From Oscillospiraceae bacterium (GTDB taxonomy: Bacteria > Bacillota > Clostridia > Oscillospirales > Oscillospiraceae): a stretch of 8,678 bases of DNA. The notes beneath the pieces are model-generated. The model did no database searches. It was not told the DNA's origin and was given only the letters and a program-made list of their open reading frames with translations. The translations under genes were made by a program, and so were the position numbers. Shown in pieces: positions 1 to 5,740 of this stretch. Position 1 is the first letter of the stretch. Each line of letters opens with the position of its first letter. The DNA lies in NCBI GenBank assembly GCA_009786775.1, contig WQRL01000058.1:1-8678 (forward strand), in the 5' to 3' direction.

Positions 1-707
1 TGTTTGCAGAATTTTTCCATGTAAACGATGCAGACGGTAACTTAGCCCACCTTCCCGAAGGAATGGATTTGGGTGTGGCTACTATGCTCTCAGATATGAT
101 TCCCACAGGGCTTCACGCCTCAGAGCTTGCAGATGTCAGCTATGGTGACAGCGTATGCGTCATCGGGATTGGGCCTGTCGGTTTGATGGCTGTCCGCGGG
201 GCTGTACTGCGCGGGGCCTCGAATATTTTCGCTGTGGGCACGCGCCCGAACTGCATAGAGGTTGCGAAGGAATATGGTGCAACGGACATTATAAGCTACA
301 AGGATGGCCCGCTTGACGAGCAGATTCTCTCTTTGACCAAGGGTAAGGGGGTTGACAAGGTTTTGGTTGCTGGCGGAGATGTGGACACATTTGATGCGGC
401 GATTAAAATGCTCAAGCCCGGTGGCATCATAGGCAACGTAAACTACTTGGGCACTGGGGATTATGTGAAGATACCCCGTGTAGAGTGGGGTGTCGGAATG
501 GGTCACAAAACTATCGCGGGCGGCCTTATGCTGGGCGGCCGCCGCCGTTTGGAAAGGCTGGCGTCCCTAATCACCACGGGCAGGATTGACCCAAGCCCGC
601 TGCTGACCCACAGCTATGTTGGGTTTGACAAGGTGGATGAGATGCTCCATGTAATGCATGAGAAGCCCAACGACCTAATAAAGCCTGTCGCAATTATTCA
701 GTGGTAA
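1..707 (+). CDS. NADP-dependent secondary alcohol (isopropanol) dehydrogenase, 5'-truncated
   Basis: Partial gene. The frame is open from base 3 and gives about 234 C-terminal residues of a family usually near 350. It reads like the zinc-dependent medium-chain dehydrogenases of Clostridium beijerinckii and Thermoanaerobacter, which interconvert secondary alcohols and ketones with NADP(H) in the cytosol. Visible features in order: the FHVNDADGNLAHLP stretch; the LSDMIPTGLH segment, whose Asp matches the third catalytic zinc ligand of that family (the Cys and His ligands lie upstream of the window); the Rossmann loop GIGPVGLMA; GTRP followed by a Tyr in ISYKDG, matching the Gly-Ser-Arg...Tyr set that selects NADP over NAD; the PRVEWG and MGHKTIAGG motifs; and the C-terminal KPNDLIKPV. 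It ends at TAA 705-707. The ATG at 63 is internal, not the start. Codon use is GC-richer than in the genes that follow. The dehydrogenase call is firm; the exact substrate is inferred. Confidence 0.95.
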   Translation, partial: FAEFFHVNDADGNLAHLPEGMDLGVATMLSDMIPTGLHASELADVSYGDSVCVIGIGPVGLMAVRGAVLRGASNIFAVGTRPNCIEVAKEYGATDIISYKDGPLDEQILSLTKGKGVDKVLVAGGDVDTFDAAIKMLKPGGIIGNVNYLGTGDYVKIPRVEWGVGMGHKTIAGGLMLGGRRRLERLASLITTGRIDPSPLLTHSYVGFDKVDEMLHVMHEKPNDLIKPVAIIQW

Positions 708-721
708 AGCCTTGCAAGGCT
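708..721. repeat. Perfect 14-bp palindrome just after the dehydrogenase stop
   Basis: AGCCTTGCAAGGCT starts one base after the TAA. It could fold as a 5-bp stem with a TGCA loop, but no T-run follows, so it is not a convincing intrinsic terminator. Confidence 0.5.
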
Positions 722-734
722 AAGGCTGGCTGAC

Positions 735-935
735 GCATCCGGAAAAGCGTAGGGCAGGCATGCCGCCTGCTGGCTACGGCTCCGCAAATAAGCGCCTGTA
801 TGGCTCATTTCAGAGGCTCGCAAACTCGCTTCGCTCGGACAGTGCTCGCCTTTTTCTGAAATTTCGCCTACAGGCGCTAATTTGCTGCGTCAGTAGCCCG
901 CAGGCGGCGTACCCACCCTACGGCTTTTTGGATGC
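735..935. repeat. Large imperfect inverted repeat (hairpin-forming intergenic element)
   Basis: The left arm (about 735-815) and the reverse complement of the right arm (about 854-935) align along their whole length. Both begin GCATCC, share a GTAGGG block, then CCGCCTGC, GGCTAC, a near-identical AAATAAGCGCCTGTA (AAATTAGCGCCTGTA in the other arm), and end in ATTTCAG. The roughly 40-base loop contains CTCGCTTCGCTCG, itself nearly self-complementary. A 69-codon frame through it (760-969) follows the repeat and looks like no protein. The shape fits a REP/MITE-like non-coding repeat or a fossil of one. Transcribed, it would form a long hairpin and might stop dehydrogenase transcripts. A truncated relative lies at 5741-5761. 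Confidence 0.75.
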
Positions 936-968
936 TGTGCGGTGCGTGATTGGGGATTTTCTCTTGTA

Positions 969-1082
969 ATGTGGAGAAAATATGATATTGATTCATACTA
1001 TTATATTGGTTTCGGGGGCAATCAAATAACGGATGTGTCGCCGCTCAAAAGCCTTACAAATTTGATATGGATAAATTTGTAA
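969..1082 (+). pseudogene. Leucine-rich-repeat (internalin-type) protein remnant
   Basis: A 37-codon frame from ATG 969 to TAA 1080-1082 contains GGNQITDVSPLKSLTNL, which fits the internalin-like LRR unit (NxITDxSPLxxLTNLxxLxL) almost perfectly, and stops where the next LxL strand should continue. One repeat cannot fold alone, no ribosome binding site stands out, and the frame begins beside the inverted repeat. I read it as debris of a larger LRR surface protein. The motif is plain; that it is a decayed gene rather than a tiny live one is inferred. Confidence 0.55.
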
Positions 1083-1085
1083 GGC
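1051..1085. repeat. Perfect 13-bp inverted repeat with 9-base loop
   Basis: GCCTTACAAATTT (1051-1063) is exactly complementary to AAATTTGTAAGGC (1073-1085). It overlaps the 3' end of the LRR remnant. In the plus direction CCCCC follows, so it is not a usual terminator; in the minus direction a short TTTT follows, so a weak leftward terminator is possible. Confidence 0.7.
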
Positions 1086-1339
1086 CCCCTTAAATGAACA
1101 GTAGACTTTTGGGTTAAACCAGTCTTCAAGTGTGCTACCGCAGAAAAGTGAACTATCAGTTGTTTCGTTTGTGTGATTAATCCATCACAGTGATAATTGG
1201 CAAGTTCGCAAATACCCCAGTCGTTAGAGCGTACTCCTGTATCTCAAATGTGTTTTGGATTTTGTTGAGGGGATAGAAATGCCCGCTTGGGGGGCTAGAG
1301 AACATAACAAAAACTAAAACAACCGTATGAAATTTTTAT
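1086..1339. other. Intergenic stretch with no recognisable gene
   Basis: No frame with a start codon, ribosome binding site and family resemblance was found on either strand, and no tRNA or riboswitch fold was apparent. A minus-strand frame without stops runs from 1243 to 993 but has no plausible start. The promoter of the downstream regulator should lie here, but I could not place one. Confidence 0.5.
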
Positions 1340-1347
1340 TATAATGT

Positions 1348-1354
1348 GGGGGAA
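1348..1354 (+). promoter_or_regulatory. Ribosome binding site fixing the regulator start at ATG 1361
   Basis: GGGGGAA lies 6 bases before ATG 1361. It overlaps the in-frame GTG at 1346, which has no such site of its own, so 1361 is the better start. Confidence 0.65.
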
Positions 1355-1360
1355 ATTGCC

Positions 1361-1759
1361 ATGAGTTCAAAGTTTTCTTGGTTTGAAAAGAATGTAGAAG
1401 TTGCATTAGAGGGAAGAGGCACATCGTTCACCGAAGAACTTTTTCGCTATATCGACCAAAAAGGTCTTAAAGATACAGAAGTTTACAAGCGTGCAAGAAT
1501 TGACCGCAGGCAATTTTCTAAAATGCGAAAAATTGGCTACCGTCCGAGCAGACCAATAATTATAGCACTTGCTCTTGCGCTCGAATTGGATTACGCAGAA
1601 ACGATAAGCCTTTTGAGTTATGCTGGGTATACTTTATCAGCATCGCCCTCTATGCCCTTTGATGTGATAGTTATACAAGCCATACAAAACCAGCGATATG
1701 ACATAGATGAAGTGAATGAACTCTTAGGCCGATACCGCTTACCTTTGCTCGGTTGTTAA
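1361..1759 (+). CDS. Small helix-turn-helix (XRE-like) regulator with conserved C-terminal tail
   Basis: 132 residues from ATG 1361; an in-frame GTG at 1346 would add five. The first half (about 22-92) is a helical DNA-binding module: a helix in SFTEELFRYIDQKGL, a turn and helix in KDTEVYKRARI, a likely recognition helix in DRRQFSKMRK, then a hydrophobic helix rich in ALALALEL. The rest (about 98-131), with a YDIDEVNELLGRY stretch and LPLLG ending, matches a widespread family of small regulators I know by pattern (KDSEVYKKANIDRxxFSKIR... then AGYxLS ... LLG), usually annotated only as helix-turn-helix proteins. It precedes three same-strand genes and is separated from them by a short terminator-like hairpin, so it probably controls them and perhaps itself. 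Fold confidence is good; the operator is unknown. An RNA or protein partner instead of DNA cannot be excluded. Confidence 0.8.
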   Translation: MSSKFSWFEKNVEVALEGRGTSFTEELFRYIDQKGLKDTEVYKRARIDRRQFSKMRKIGYRPSRPIIIALALALELDYAETISLLSYAGYTLSASPSMPFDVIVIQAIQNQRYDIDEVNELLGRYRLPLLGC

Positions 1760-1761
1760 AT

Positions 1762-1785
1762 GTCGCTTTCATAGCGACCTTTTTA
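1762..1785 (+). terminator. Short terminator or attenuator between regulator and operon
   Basis: GTCGCT (1762-1767) pairs with AGCGAC (1773-1778) around a TTCAT loop and is followed by CTTTTTAA. The stem has only 6 bp, so it probably stops part of the read-through, letting the regulator be expressed more than the genes after it. Confidence 0.55.
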
Positions 1786-1794
1786 ACTTTAATC

Positions 1795-1805
1795 TGTGAG
1801 ATAAT
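1795..1805 (+). promoter_or_regulatory. Possible extended -10 promoter for the three-gene operon
   Basis: TGTGAGATAAT holds an extended -10 (TGaGATAAT, five of six bases of TATAAT) with no convincing -35. It lies just after the regulator's terminator and about 55 bases before ATG 1859, so a separate operon promoter here is reasonable but unproven. Confidence 0.3.
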
Positions 1806-1858
1806 ATTTATATACAGAACAGCAGAGTGAAAAATATGGACAGAAGGGGCTGTAAATT

Positions 1859-2701
1859 ATGTTAAATAACAACACCAAGAAGGAAGCACTTGCAATCCAT
1901 GAAAGGGCTGTCAATAAATACAATGGTATTTTGGGTGATGTTCAAAAATGGGGGCTAAAACTCTATGAGTTGCGCAAAGACTCCATTATCAAAATTGAAA
2001 TATGCGAAAATTTGATAAATAGCATTGCTAATACACCAAAGGAAATAAATGCAAAACTTGTTAAAATAGAAGCTGATATTATTGCTTTTCGCAACACCGA
2101 AAATTATGCACAAGAAGCATGTCAGAGTGCAATAAAATCTGGAGTAGGGGCAGCTGTTGGAGTTGGTGCTGGGGCAACTGTTGCAGCGTTAGCACCCACC
2201 GCTGCAATGTGGGTTGCGACAACATTCGGCACAGCATCGACAGGAACTGCAATTGCATCTCTCTCAGGTGCAGTTGCTACAAAGGCGGCACTTGCTTGGC
2301 TTGGTGGTGGTGCCATTGCTGCTGGGGGTGCTGGAGTTGCAGGAGGGCAAGCGTTATTGGCATTAGCAGGACCAATCGGTTGGGGGATTGCAGCGGCTGT
2401 CGCAGGTGGGAATATGATATTTCTCGGCAGTAAAAATAAGAAGATAGCTAATCAAGCCATAGACGAAGCAAAAACGATAACTTTTGCTGGAGCGCAATTA
2501 AAAGAAACAGGAGCAAAAATTGAACAGCTTATCAAGAAAACCGAATCGCTTCTTGAACTGTTTGAAAATCAAATCGTAGAGCTGCGTTCATTGAAGGGTC
2601 ATAATTATTCGGATATAGACACCGACAAACAATTGCAGCTTGGCACATTGGTCAACAATGCGTTGTCTTTATCTGAATTGCTCAACAAAACGGTTAATTG
2701 A
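1859..2701 (+). CDS. Unrecognised helical protein with central Gly/Ala-rich hydrophobic segment
   Basis: 280 residues; AAGGGG (1844-1849) lies 9 bases before the ATG. I recognise no named family. Three parts are visible. Residues 1-90 are charged and helical, with heptad-like stretches around 15-80. Residues about 94-190 are almost entirely Gly, Ala, Val, Leu, Ser and Thr, with repeated GxxxG/GxGxG spacing and short turns, enough for two to four membrane-spanning or membrane-inserting helices. Residues 192-245 are again a charged helix (KIEQLIKKTESLLELFENQI) of coiled-coil character. There is no signal peptide. The helix, hydrophobic hairpin, helix order recalls ClyA/Hbl-like alpha-pore-forming proteins, but that is topology only. 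Its TGA overlaps the ribosome binding site of the next gene, so the two are probably translationally coupled. Alternatives: an inner-membrane scaffold or a partner of the DUF697 protein. Confidence 0.7.
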   Translation: MLNNNTKKEALAIHERAVNKYNGILGDVQKWGLKLYELRKDSIIKIEICENLINSIANTPKEINAKLVKIEADIIAFRNTENYAQEACQSAIKSGVGAAVGVGAGATVAALAPTAAMWVATTFGTASTGTAIASLSGAVATKAALAWLGGGAIAAGGAGVAGGQALLALAGPIGWGIAAAVAGGNMIFLGSKNKKIANQAIDEAKTITFAGAQLKETGAKIEQLIKKTESLLELFENQIVELRSLKGHNYSDIDTDKQLQLGTLVNNALSLSELLNKTVN

Positions 2702-2709
2702 GGGGGTGG
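2701..2709 (+). promoter_or_regulatory. Ribosome binding site selecting a TTG start at 2716
   Basis: AGGGGGTGG shares its first base with the preceding gene's TGA stop and lies 6 bases before TTG 2716. The upstream in-frame TTG at 2698 overlaps the stop and has no site of its own. Confidence 0.6.
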
Positions 2710-2715
2710 CCTATC

Positions 2716-4152
2716 TTGAACACATCTCAAATTGCTAAAAGCACACAGGAGCAGGCTGTCGCTTCTTGGGTAGACCACCTCAACCAACTACGGATTGATA
2801 GGTTAGTGGCAAGCCTTACCGCTCAAGATGAAAATTTACAGGGCGCATTAGAAGCACTTAGTAAGCTCAAAACATCCGTATTCGAAGAAGTTGTCACCAA
2901 AAATCGTGGTGGTGATAAGGGGATGCACGGATTTATTGCAGAACGTATGCAAGTGGGCATTGAAAATGCCAGAAAACTTGTAGTTGGTGCAAACACTGAT
3001 TATCTTCTTATTGACGATAATGGTGTGGTTGATTACATTCGTGGTGACGATGAAATACAGCAAAAATTTCGACAACTAAATCTTGGTTTTGATGCCATCA
3101 AGGAACATTGTAAAACATATCCTGAGTTCACAAAAAGCGGTGGCATCTATCAAATCCCAAAGGACTATTATGAAAAATTTAAGGAGTTGATTGACCTTTC
3201 GCCAGAGCAGGCGGGCAAACTGCCAAACAAAGATTATTCATTGTGGAAAAACATTCACAAAGTTCTTGATGAAACAGGAATTGACCCAGCAAAAATTGAG
3301 CCAACTGCTATAGATTACTCCGATACACAACGAAATACTTATGAAAATACCATTGACAAAGAAGAAGTGTCCATTAAGGATAAAGACCAAGAACGACGCA
3401 AAGAAGCCTATCAGCAAAGCAAGCCATCACTGCAAGAAGGATTAAAAATAACGGCTATATCCGCTGGTATCGAAGGAGGAATGAGTTTTTGTCTAGGTGT
3501 TCATAAAAAAATAAAATCTGGCAAAAGGATTTCTGAATTTACAGCGAAAGACTGGCAAGATGTTGGCATTGATACTGCTGTTGGTGGCGGAAAAGGCGCA
3601 ATCCGTGGTGCAAGTATTTATGGGCTTACAAACTTCACCGCAACACCTGCTGCTGTAGCTTCGGCGTTAGTAACCGCAACATTTGGCGTTGTTAGCCAAG
3701 CTCGATTATTGCAGCAAGGCAAAATTTCAACAGAGGACTTTATAATCAATTCAGAAGTTGTATGCCTTGATGTGACAGTAAGTGCGATTTCTTCGCTCAT
3801 AGGGCAGGTGATGATACCAGTACCCATCCTCGGTGCAATTATCGGAAATACTGCTGGTATGTTCATGTATGGTATTGCAAAAAACAATTTATCGCAAAAG
3901 GAACAAGCCATAATTGACAGCTTTAATAGCGATATGAAACAAATAAATGAGCATCTGGACGCTGAATATATTGCTCTCATAGAACAGTTGTTTAAAGAGT
4001 TTGCAAAATTCAAATCGGTTCTTGACCTTGCTTTCGATATAGATGTGAACGTAGCTTTTGCAGGCTCAATTTCACTTGCTCAATATGTAGGCTGTGCGAA
4101 TAGCAAAATCCTTTGGAACAAACGAGCAGTAGATGACTATTTTCTAAATTAA
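2716..4152 (+). CDS. Large protein: possible Mrr-like nuclease motif plus Gly-rich hydrophobic C-terminal half
   Basis: 478 residues from TTG 2716; using TTG 2698 would add six. The N-terminal part (about 15-180) is soluble. It holds NRGGDKGMHGFIAE (63-76) and, at 100-118, a DDNGVVDYIRG segment running into DDEIQQKF. The acid in FIAE, the Asp of VDY (106) and the IQxK (114-117) are spaced like the D...IQxK core of Mrr-type PD-(D/E)xK nucleases; this is my inference from motif shape, and a degenerate or non-nuclease fold is possible. A charged linker (about 205-240) follows. The C-terminal half is membrane-like: VGGGKGAIRGA near 289-299, hydrophobic stretches around 311-328 and 349-389, then a charged amphipathic helix. 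The architecture recalls effector fusions in which a toxin-like domain sits beside a glycine-rich membrane module. There is no signal peptide. The gene is 14 bases from its upstream neighbour and 21 from the DUF697 gene, so it belongs to the same operon. Confidence 0.7.
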   Translation: MNTSQIAKSTQEQAVASWVDHLNQLRIDRLVASLTAQDENLQGALEALSKLKTSVFEEVVTKNRGGDKGMHGFIAERMQVGIENARKLVVGANTDYLLIDDNGVVDYIRGDDEIQQKFRQLNLGFDAIKEHCKTYPEFTKSGGIYQIPKDYYEKFKELIDLSPEQAGKLPNKDYSLWKNIHKVLDETGIDPAKIEPTAIDYSDTQRNTYENTIDKEEVSIKDKDQERRKEAYQQSKPSLQEGLKITAISAGIEGGMSFCLGVHKKIKSGKRISEFTAKDWQDVGIDTAVGGGKGAIRGASIYGLTNFTATPAAVASALVTATFGVVSQARLLQQGKISTEDFIINSEVVCLDVTVSAISSLIGQVMIPVPILGAIIGNTAGMFMYGIAKNNLSQKEQAIIDSFNSDMKQINEHLDAEYIALIEQLFKEFAKFKSVLDLAFDIDVNVAFAGSISLAQYVGCANSKILWNKRAVDDYFLN

Positions 4153-4173
4153 AAAAAGATAGGAGATGTTGAA

Positions 4174-4704
4174 ATGAACGAAAACACTACAACAAACAAT
4201 TATGAGGATGATTTGTTTGCTGACCTTCAAGGTTATGAGTATAAAGAAATGCTCGAAAAGGCTGACAATATTGTACTTGGCTTTGTTGCTTCCACTGGAG
4301 CAACAGGAGCTATCCCTGTGCCATTTATGGATGCTCCATTGATTATTGCCCAACAAGTTGCCATGATGGCATCCATCAACGCAGTTTTTAAGATTGATGT
4401 AAGCAAGGATGCACTTAAATCATTAGCCATAGCCGTAATTGCCGTAGGTGGAGCAACTCTTTTAGGACGAACTATCGTTGCTAACCTATTAAAATTTATC
4501 CCTATAAAAGGGTCAATTGCAGGTGGGGCAATTTCTGCGGCAACAGCAGGATTGATAACTCTTGCAATGGGAAAAGCCTATATTGAAATTTGCAAGTTAA
4601 TTAAAATGGGTAAACTGAATGTAGAAGATTTAACAAACAAAACTGGTACAGATGCACTAAAAGCCGCTTTCAAAGAGCAACTTCATAAAAATAAAAATAA
4701 TTAA
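4174..4704 (+). CDS. DUF697-family membrane protein without a GTPase domain
   Basis: 176 residues; AGGAG (4161-4165) lies 8 bases before the ATG. Residues about 28-137 match the DUF697 pattern found C-terminal to G domains in many small GTPases and in YcjF-like proteins: an ASTGATGAIPVPFMDAPLII hydrophobic entry, then QQVAMMASINAVF, then GGATLLGRTIVANLLKFIP, and a GGAISAATAGLITLAMGKAYI helix. These give two hydrophobic hairpins typical of a membrane-associated module. The N-terminal 27 residues are short and acidic, and no Walker A (GxxxxGKS/T) or NKxD motif exists here or elsewhere in the operon. The usual partner GTPase is therefore missing, encoded elsewhere, or replaced by the two upstream proteins. 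The C-terminal tail is Lys/Asn-rich and probably cytosolic. It is the last gene before a strong terminator. Confidence 0.85.
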   Translation: MNENTTTNNYEDDLFADLQGYEYKEMLEKADNIVLGFVASTGATGAIPVPFMDAPLIIAQQVAMMASINAVFKIDVSKDALKSLAIAVIAVGGATLLGRTIVANLLKFIPIKGSIAGGAISAATAGLITLAMGKAYIEICKLIKMGKLNVEDLTNKTGTDALKAAFKEQLHKNKNN

Positions 4705-4708
4705 AAAG

Positions 4709-4752
4709 AAAAGCAGGGCGAGATTGAACACTCAAGTCCTGCTTTTTATTTA
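4709..4752. terminator. Bidirectional intrinsic terminator between convergent genes
   Basis: AAAAGCAGG (4709-4717) pairs with CCTGCTTTT (4738-4746), with an inner TTGA/TCAA pairing. T-runs follow the stem in both directions, so it can end the plus-strand operon and the minus-strand MNT/HEPN transcript. Confidence 0.85.
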
Positions 4753-4785
4753 TTCGTAAATCAATATACAGCCCATGCGAATCCA

Positions 4786-5256
4786 TCAGTCATTCAACTT
4801 GCCAAGGGCTTTCTTATGCACCTCTTTCGCTTCTTGGATGTGTTCCTTAACTGTTGCAAGATTATTAAATTCTGATAAAATACACTTTGCCCGCTCTATT
4901 GCAAGTTTTGCATCATCGGCAGTCGGGTCTGAGGTCATATGCTTATATCTTAATCCGGTACTATATCTATTTAGAAAGTGAATATACCTGACTGTATCTG
5001 GAGTAAGTGTTGTATAAACTTCAACGTCTTCAAGGAGTGCTATAAGTTCGTGGCCGTGTTCATAATTTTTGCCTGTACATTTCAAATAGCCTTTAAGAAT
5101 TTTTTCAACAGCTTGAGTACAATGCCAGACTGCGTTATTAGGAGTAACTTTCCAAATTTGTTCAGATATCCATATATCTTCAATCGCCTTGTGGAACAGT
5201 TCAGCGTTTTTACTGATGAATACGTTCATATACAATTTTTCCTTTACTGAGCGCAT
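4786..5256 (-). CDS. HEPN-domain protein of an MNT/HEPN toxin-antitoxin-type pair
   Basis: 156 residues from ATG 5256; a second in-frame ATG at 5229 would give 147. AGGAGG lies 12 bases before 5256 and a weaker AAAGGA about 10 bases before 5229, so the start is uncertain. The body fits the HEPN fold (PF05168 type): helix around 18-36 (NAELFHKAIEDIWISEQIW), WHCTQAVEKILKGYL (44-58), HGHELIALLEDV (68-79), then LNRYSTGLRYKH (95-106) and a final helix. In characterised HepT toxins an RX4-6H motif cleaves or binds RNA; here the Arg/His arrangement in RYSTGLRYKH does not fit RX4HXY, so ribonuclease activity is doubtful. It overlaps the upstream MNT gene and is probably translated with it. In known pairs HEPN is the toxin and MNT the antitoxin that modifies it. 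Confidence 0.85.
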   Translation of the reverse strand: MRSVKEKLYMNVFISKNAELFHKAIEDIWISEQIWKVTPNNAVWHCTQAVEKILKGYLKCTGKNYEHGHELIALLEDVEVYTTLTPDTVRYIHFLNRYSTGLRYKHMTSDPTADDAKLAIERAKCILSEFNNLATVKEHIQEAKEVHKKALGKLND

Positions 5257-5548
5257 CTACAAATGCGCCTCCTTTTTCTGCTGCAGCTTTTGCCTGGCTT
5301 TCGGTTTGAAAGAACACGTCATACCTGGCACGGATTTTTCGTTCTTTTCTTTTGAAATATACTTCTGTTGCTAGCTGCGCTTCATCATCAATAGTAAAGT
5401 CAGCGCCATTTTTGATGACTAGCAAGTCAAGGTCGCTTTTATCATCAGGTGTTCCATAACCATATGAGCCAAACAAAATGATTCTGTCAGGATCTGAAAC
5501 CTCTGCAACAATGCTTACCAGTTGATTTATTTCTTCATTACTATACAT
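5210..5548 (-). CDS. MNT-type minimal nucleotidyltransferase (MntA-like)
   Basis: 112 residues, the usual length for a minimal nucleotidyltransferase. TAGGAGG lies 8 bases before the ATG. Gly27-Ser28 followed by ten residues and D39-L-D41 gives the exact GSX10DXD signature of the polymerase-beta superfamily, in ILFGSYGYG then SDLDLLVI; Asp77 in ARYDVFF is the likely third metal-binding carboxylate. All catalytic residues are therefore present. In studied MntA/HepT pairs such an enzyme AMPylates and silences the HEPN partner; a similar role toward the overlapping HEPN gene is inferred. It is the first gene of its transcript, fed by the promoter near 5704-5732. Composition is AT-rich like the neighbouring operon. 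Confidence 0.92.
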   Translation of the reverse strand: MYSNEEINQLVSIVAEVSDPDRIILFGSYGYGTPDDKSDLDLLVIKNGADFTIDDEAQLATEVYFKRKERKIRARYDVFFQTESQAKAAAEKGGAFVDALSKGKIVYERIHQ

Positions 5549-5556
5549 AGTTTTTG

Positions 5557-5562
5557 CCTCCT
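5557..5562 (-). promoter_or_regulatory. Ribosome binding site of the MNT gene
   Basis: AGGAGG on the minus strand, 8 bases before the ATG at 5548-5546: near-optimal sequence and spacing. Confidence 0.8.
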
Positions 5563-5622
5563 AGCTAGTATGTTCTCACTACGTTTATAAGTAGGTAATG
5601 GCACAATTTTGAGTGGGATATT

Positions 5623-5662
5623 CACATATCAGGCAAATTTTTCATTCTGGCCACGATATGTG
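5623..5662. repeat. 8-bp inverted repeat in the MNT/HEPN leader
   Basis: CACATATC (5623-5630) and GATATGTG (5655-5662) are exact complements 24 bases apart, inside the predicted leader of the MNT/HEPN transcript. It may be an operator or a leader hairpin; the arms are short, so chance is possible. Confidence 0.35.
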
Positions 5663-5703
5663 CTCCGATTATGCAGGGATTTCTGCCTTTAACCGTTTTT
5701 CAT

Positions 5704-5732
5704 AGTATACTCAAAAAAGCTGTGTTTTGCAA
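5704..5732 (-). promoter_or_regulatory. Sigma-70-type promoter for the MNT/HEPN pair
   Basis: On the minus strand TTGCAA (5732-5727), a 17-base spacer, then TATACT (5709-5704): four of six and five of six consensus bases with ideal spacing. Transcription would begin near 5697 and leave a leader of about 150 bases before ATG 5548. Confidence 0.5.
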
Positions 5733-5740
5733 TAACAACG

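Noticed and set aside
760..969. 69-codon plus-strand reading frame
   Set aside because: It lies almost wholly in the large inverted repeat and its translation is a by-product of that repeat, with no ribosome binding site or family resemblance.
993..1243. Minus-strand frame of about 82 codons without stops (contains NDWGICELANYHC)
   Set aside because: No plausible start codon or ribosome binding site, partly antisense to the LRR remnant, and not recognisable as any family.
1340..1345. Exact TATAAT before the regulator gene
   Set aside because: A start about 7 bases downstream would fall inside the ribosome binding site, and no -35 lies at the right distance; probably chance in AT-rich DNA.
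2119..2433. Cys/Trp-rich 104-codon frame on the plus strand, and a Pro/Ala-rich one opposite it
   Set aside because: Both are out-of-frame readings of the Gly/Ala-rich hydrophobic segment of the 280-residue protein.
3618..4013. 131-codon minus-strand frame
   Set aside because: Antisense to the hydrophobic half of the 478-residue protein, with no upstream ribosome binding site and no motif.
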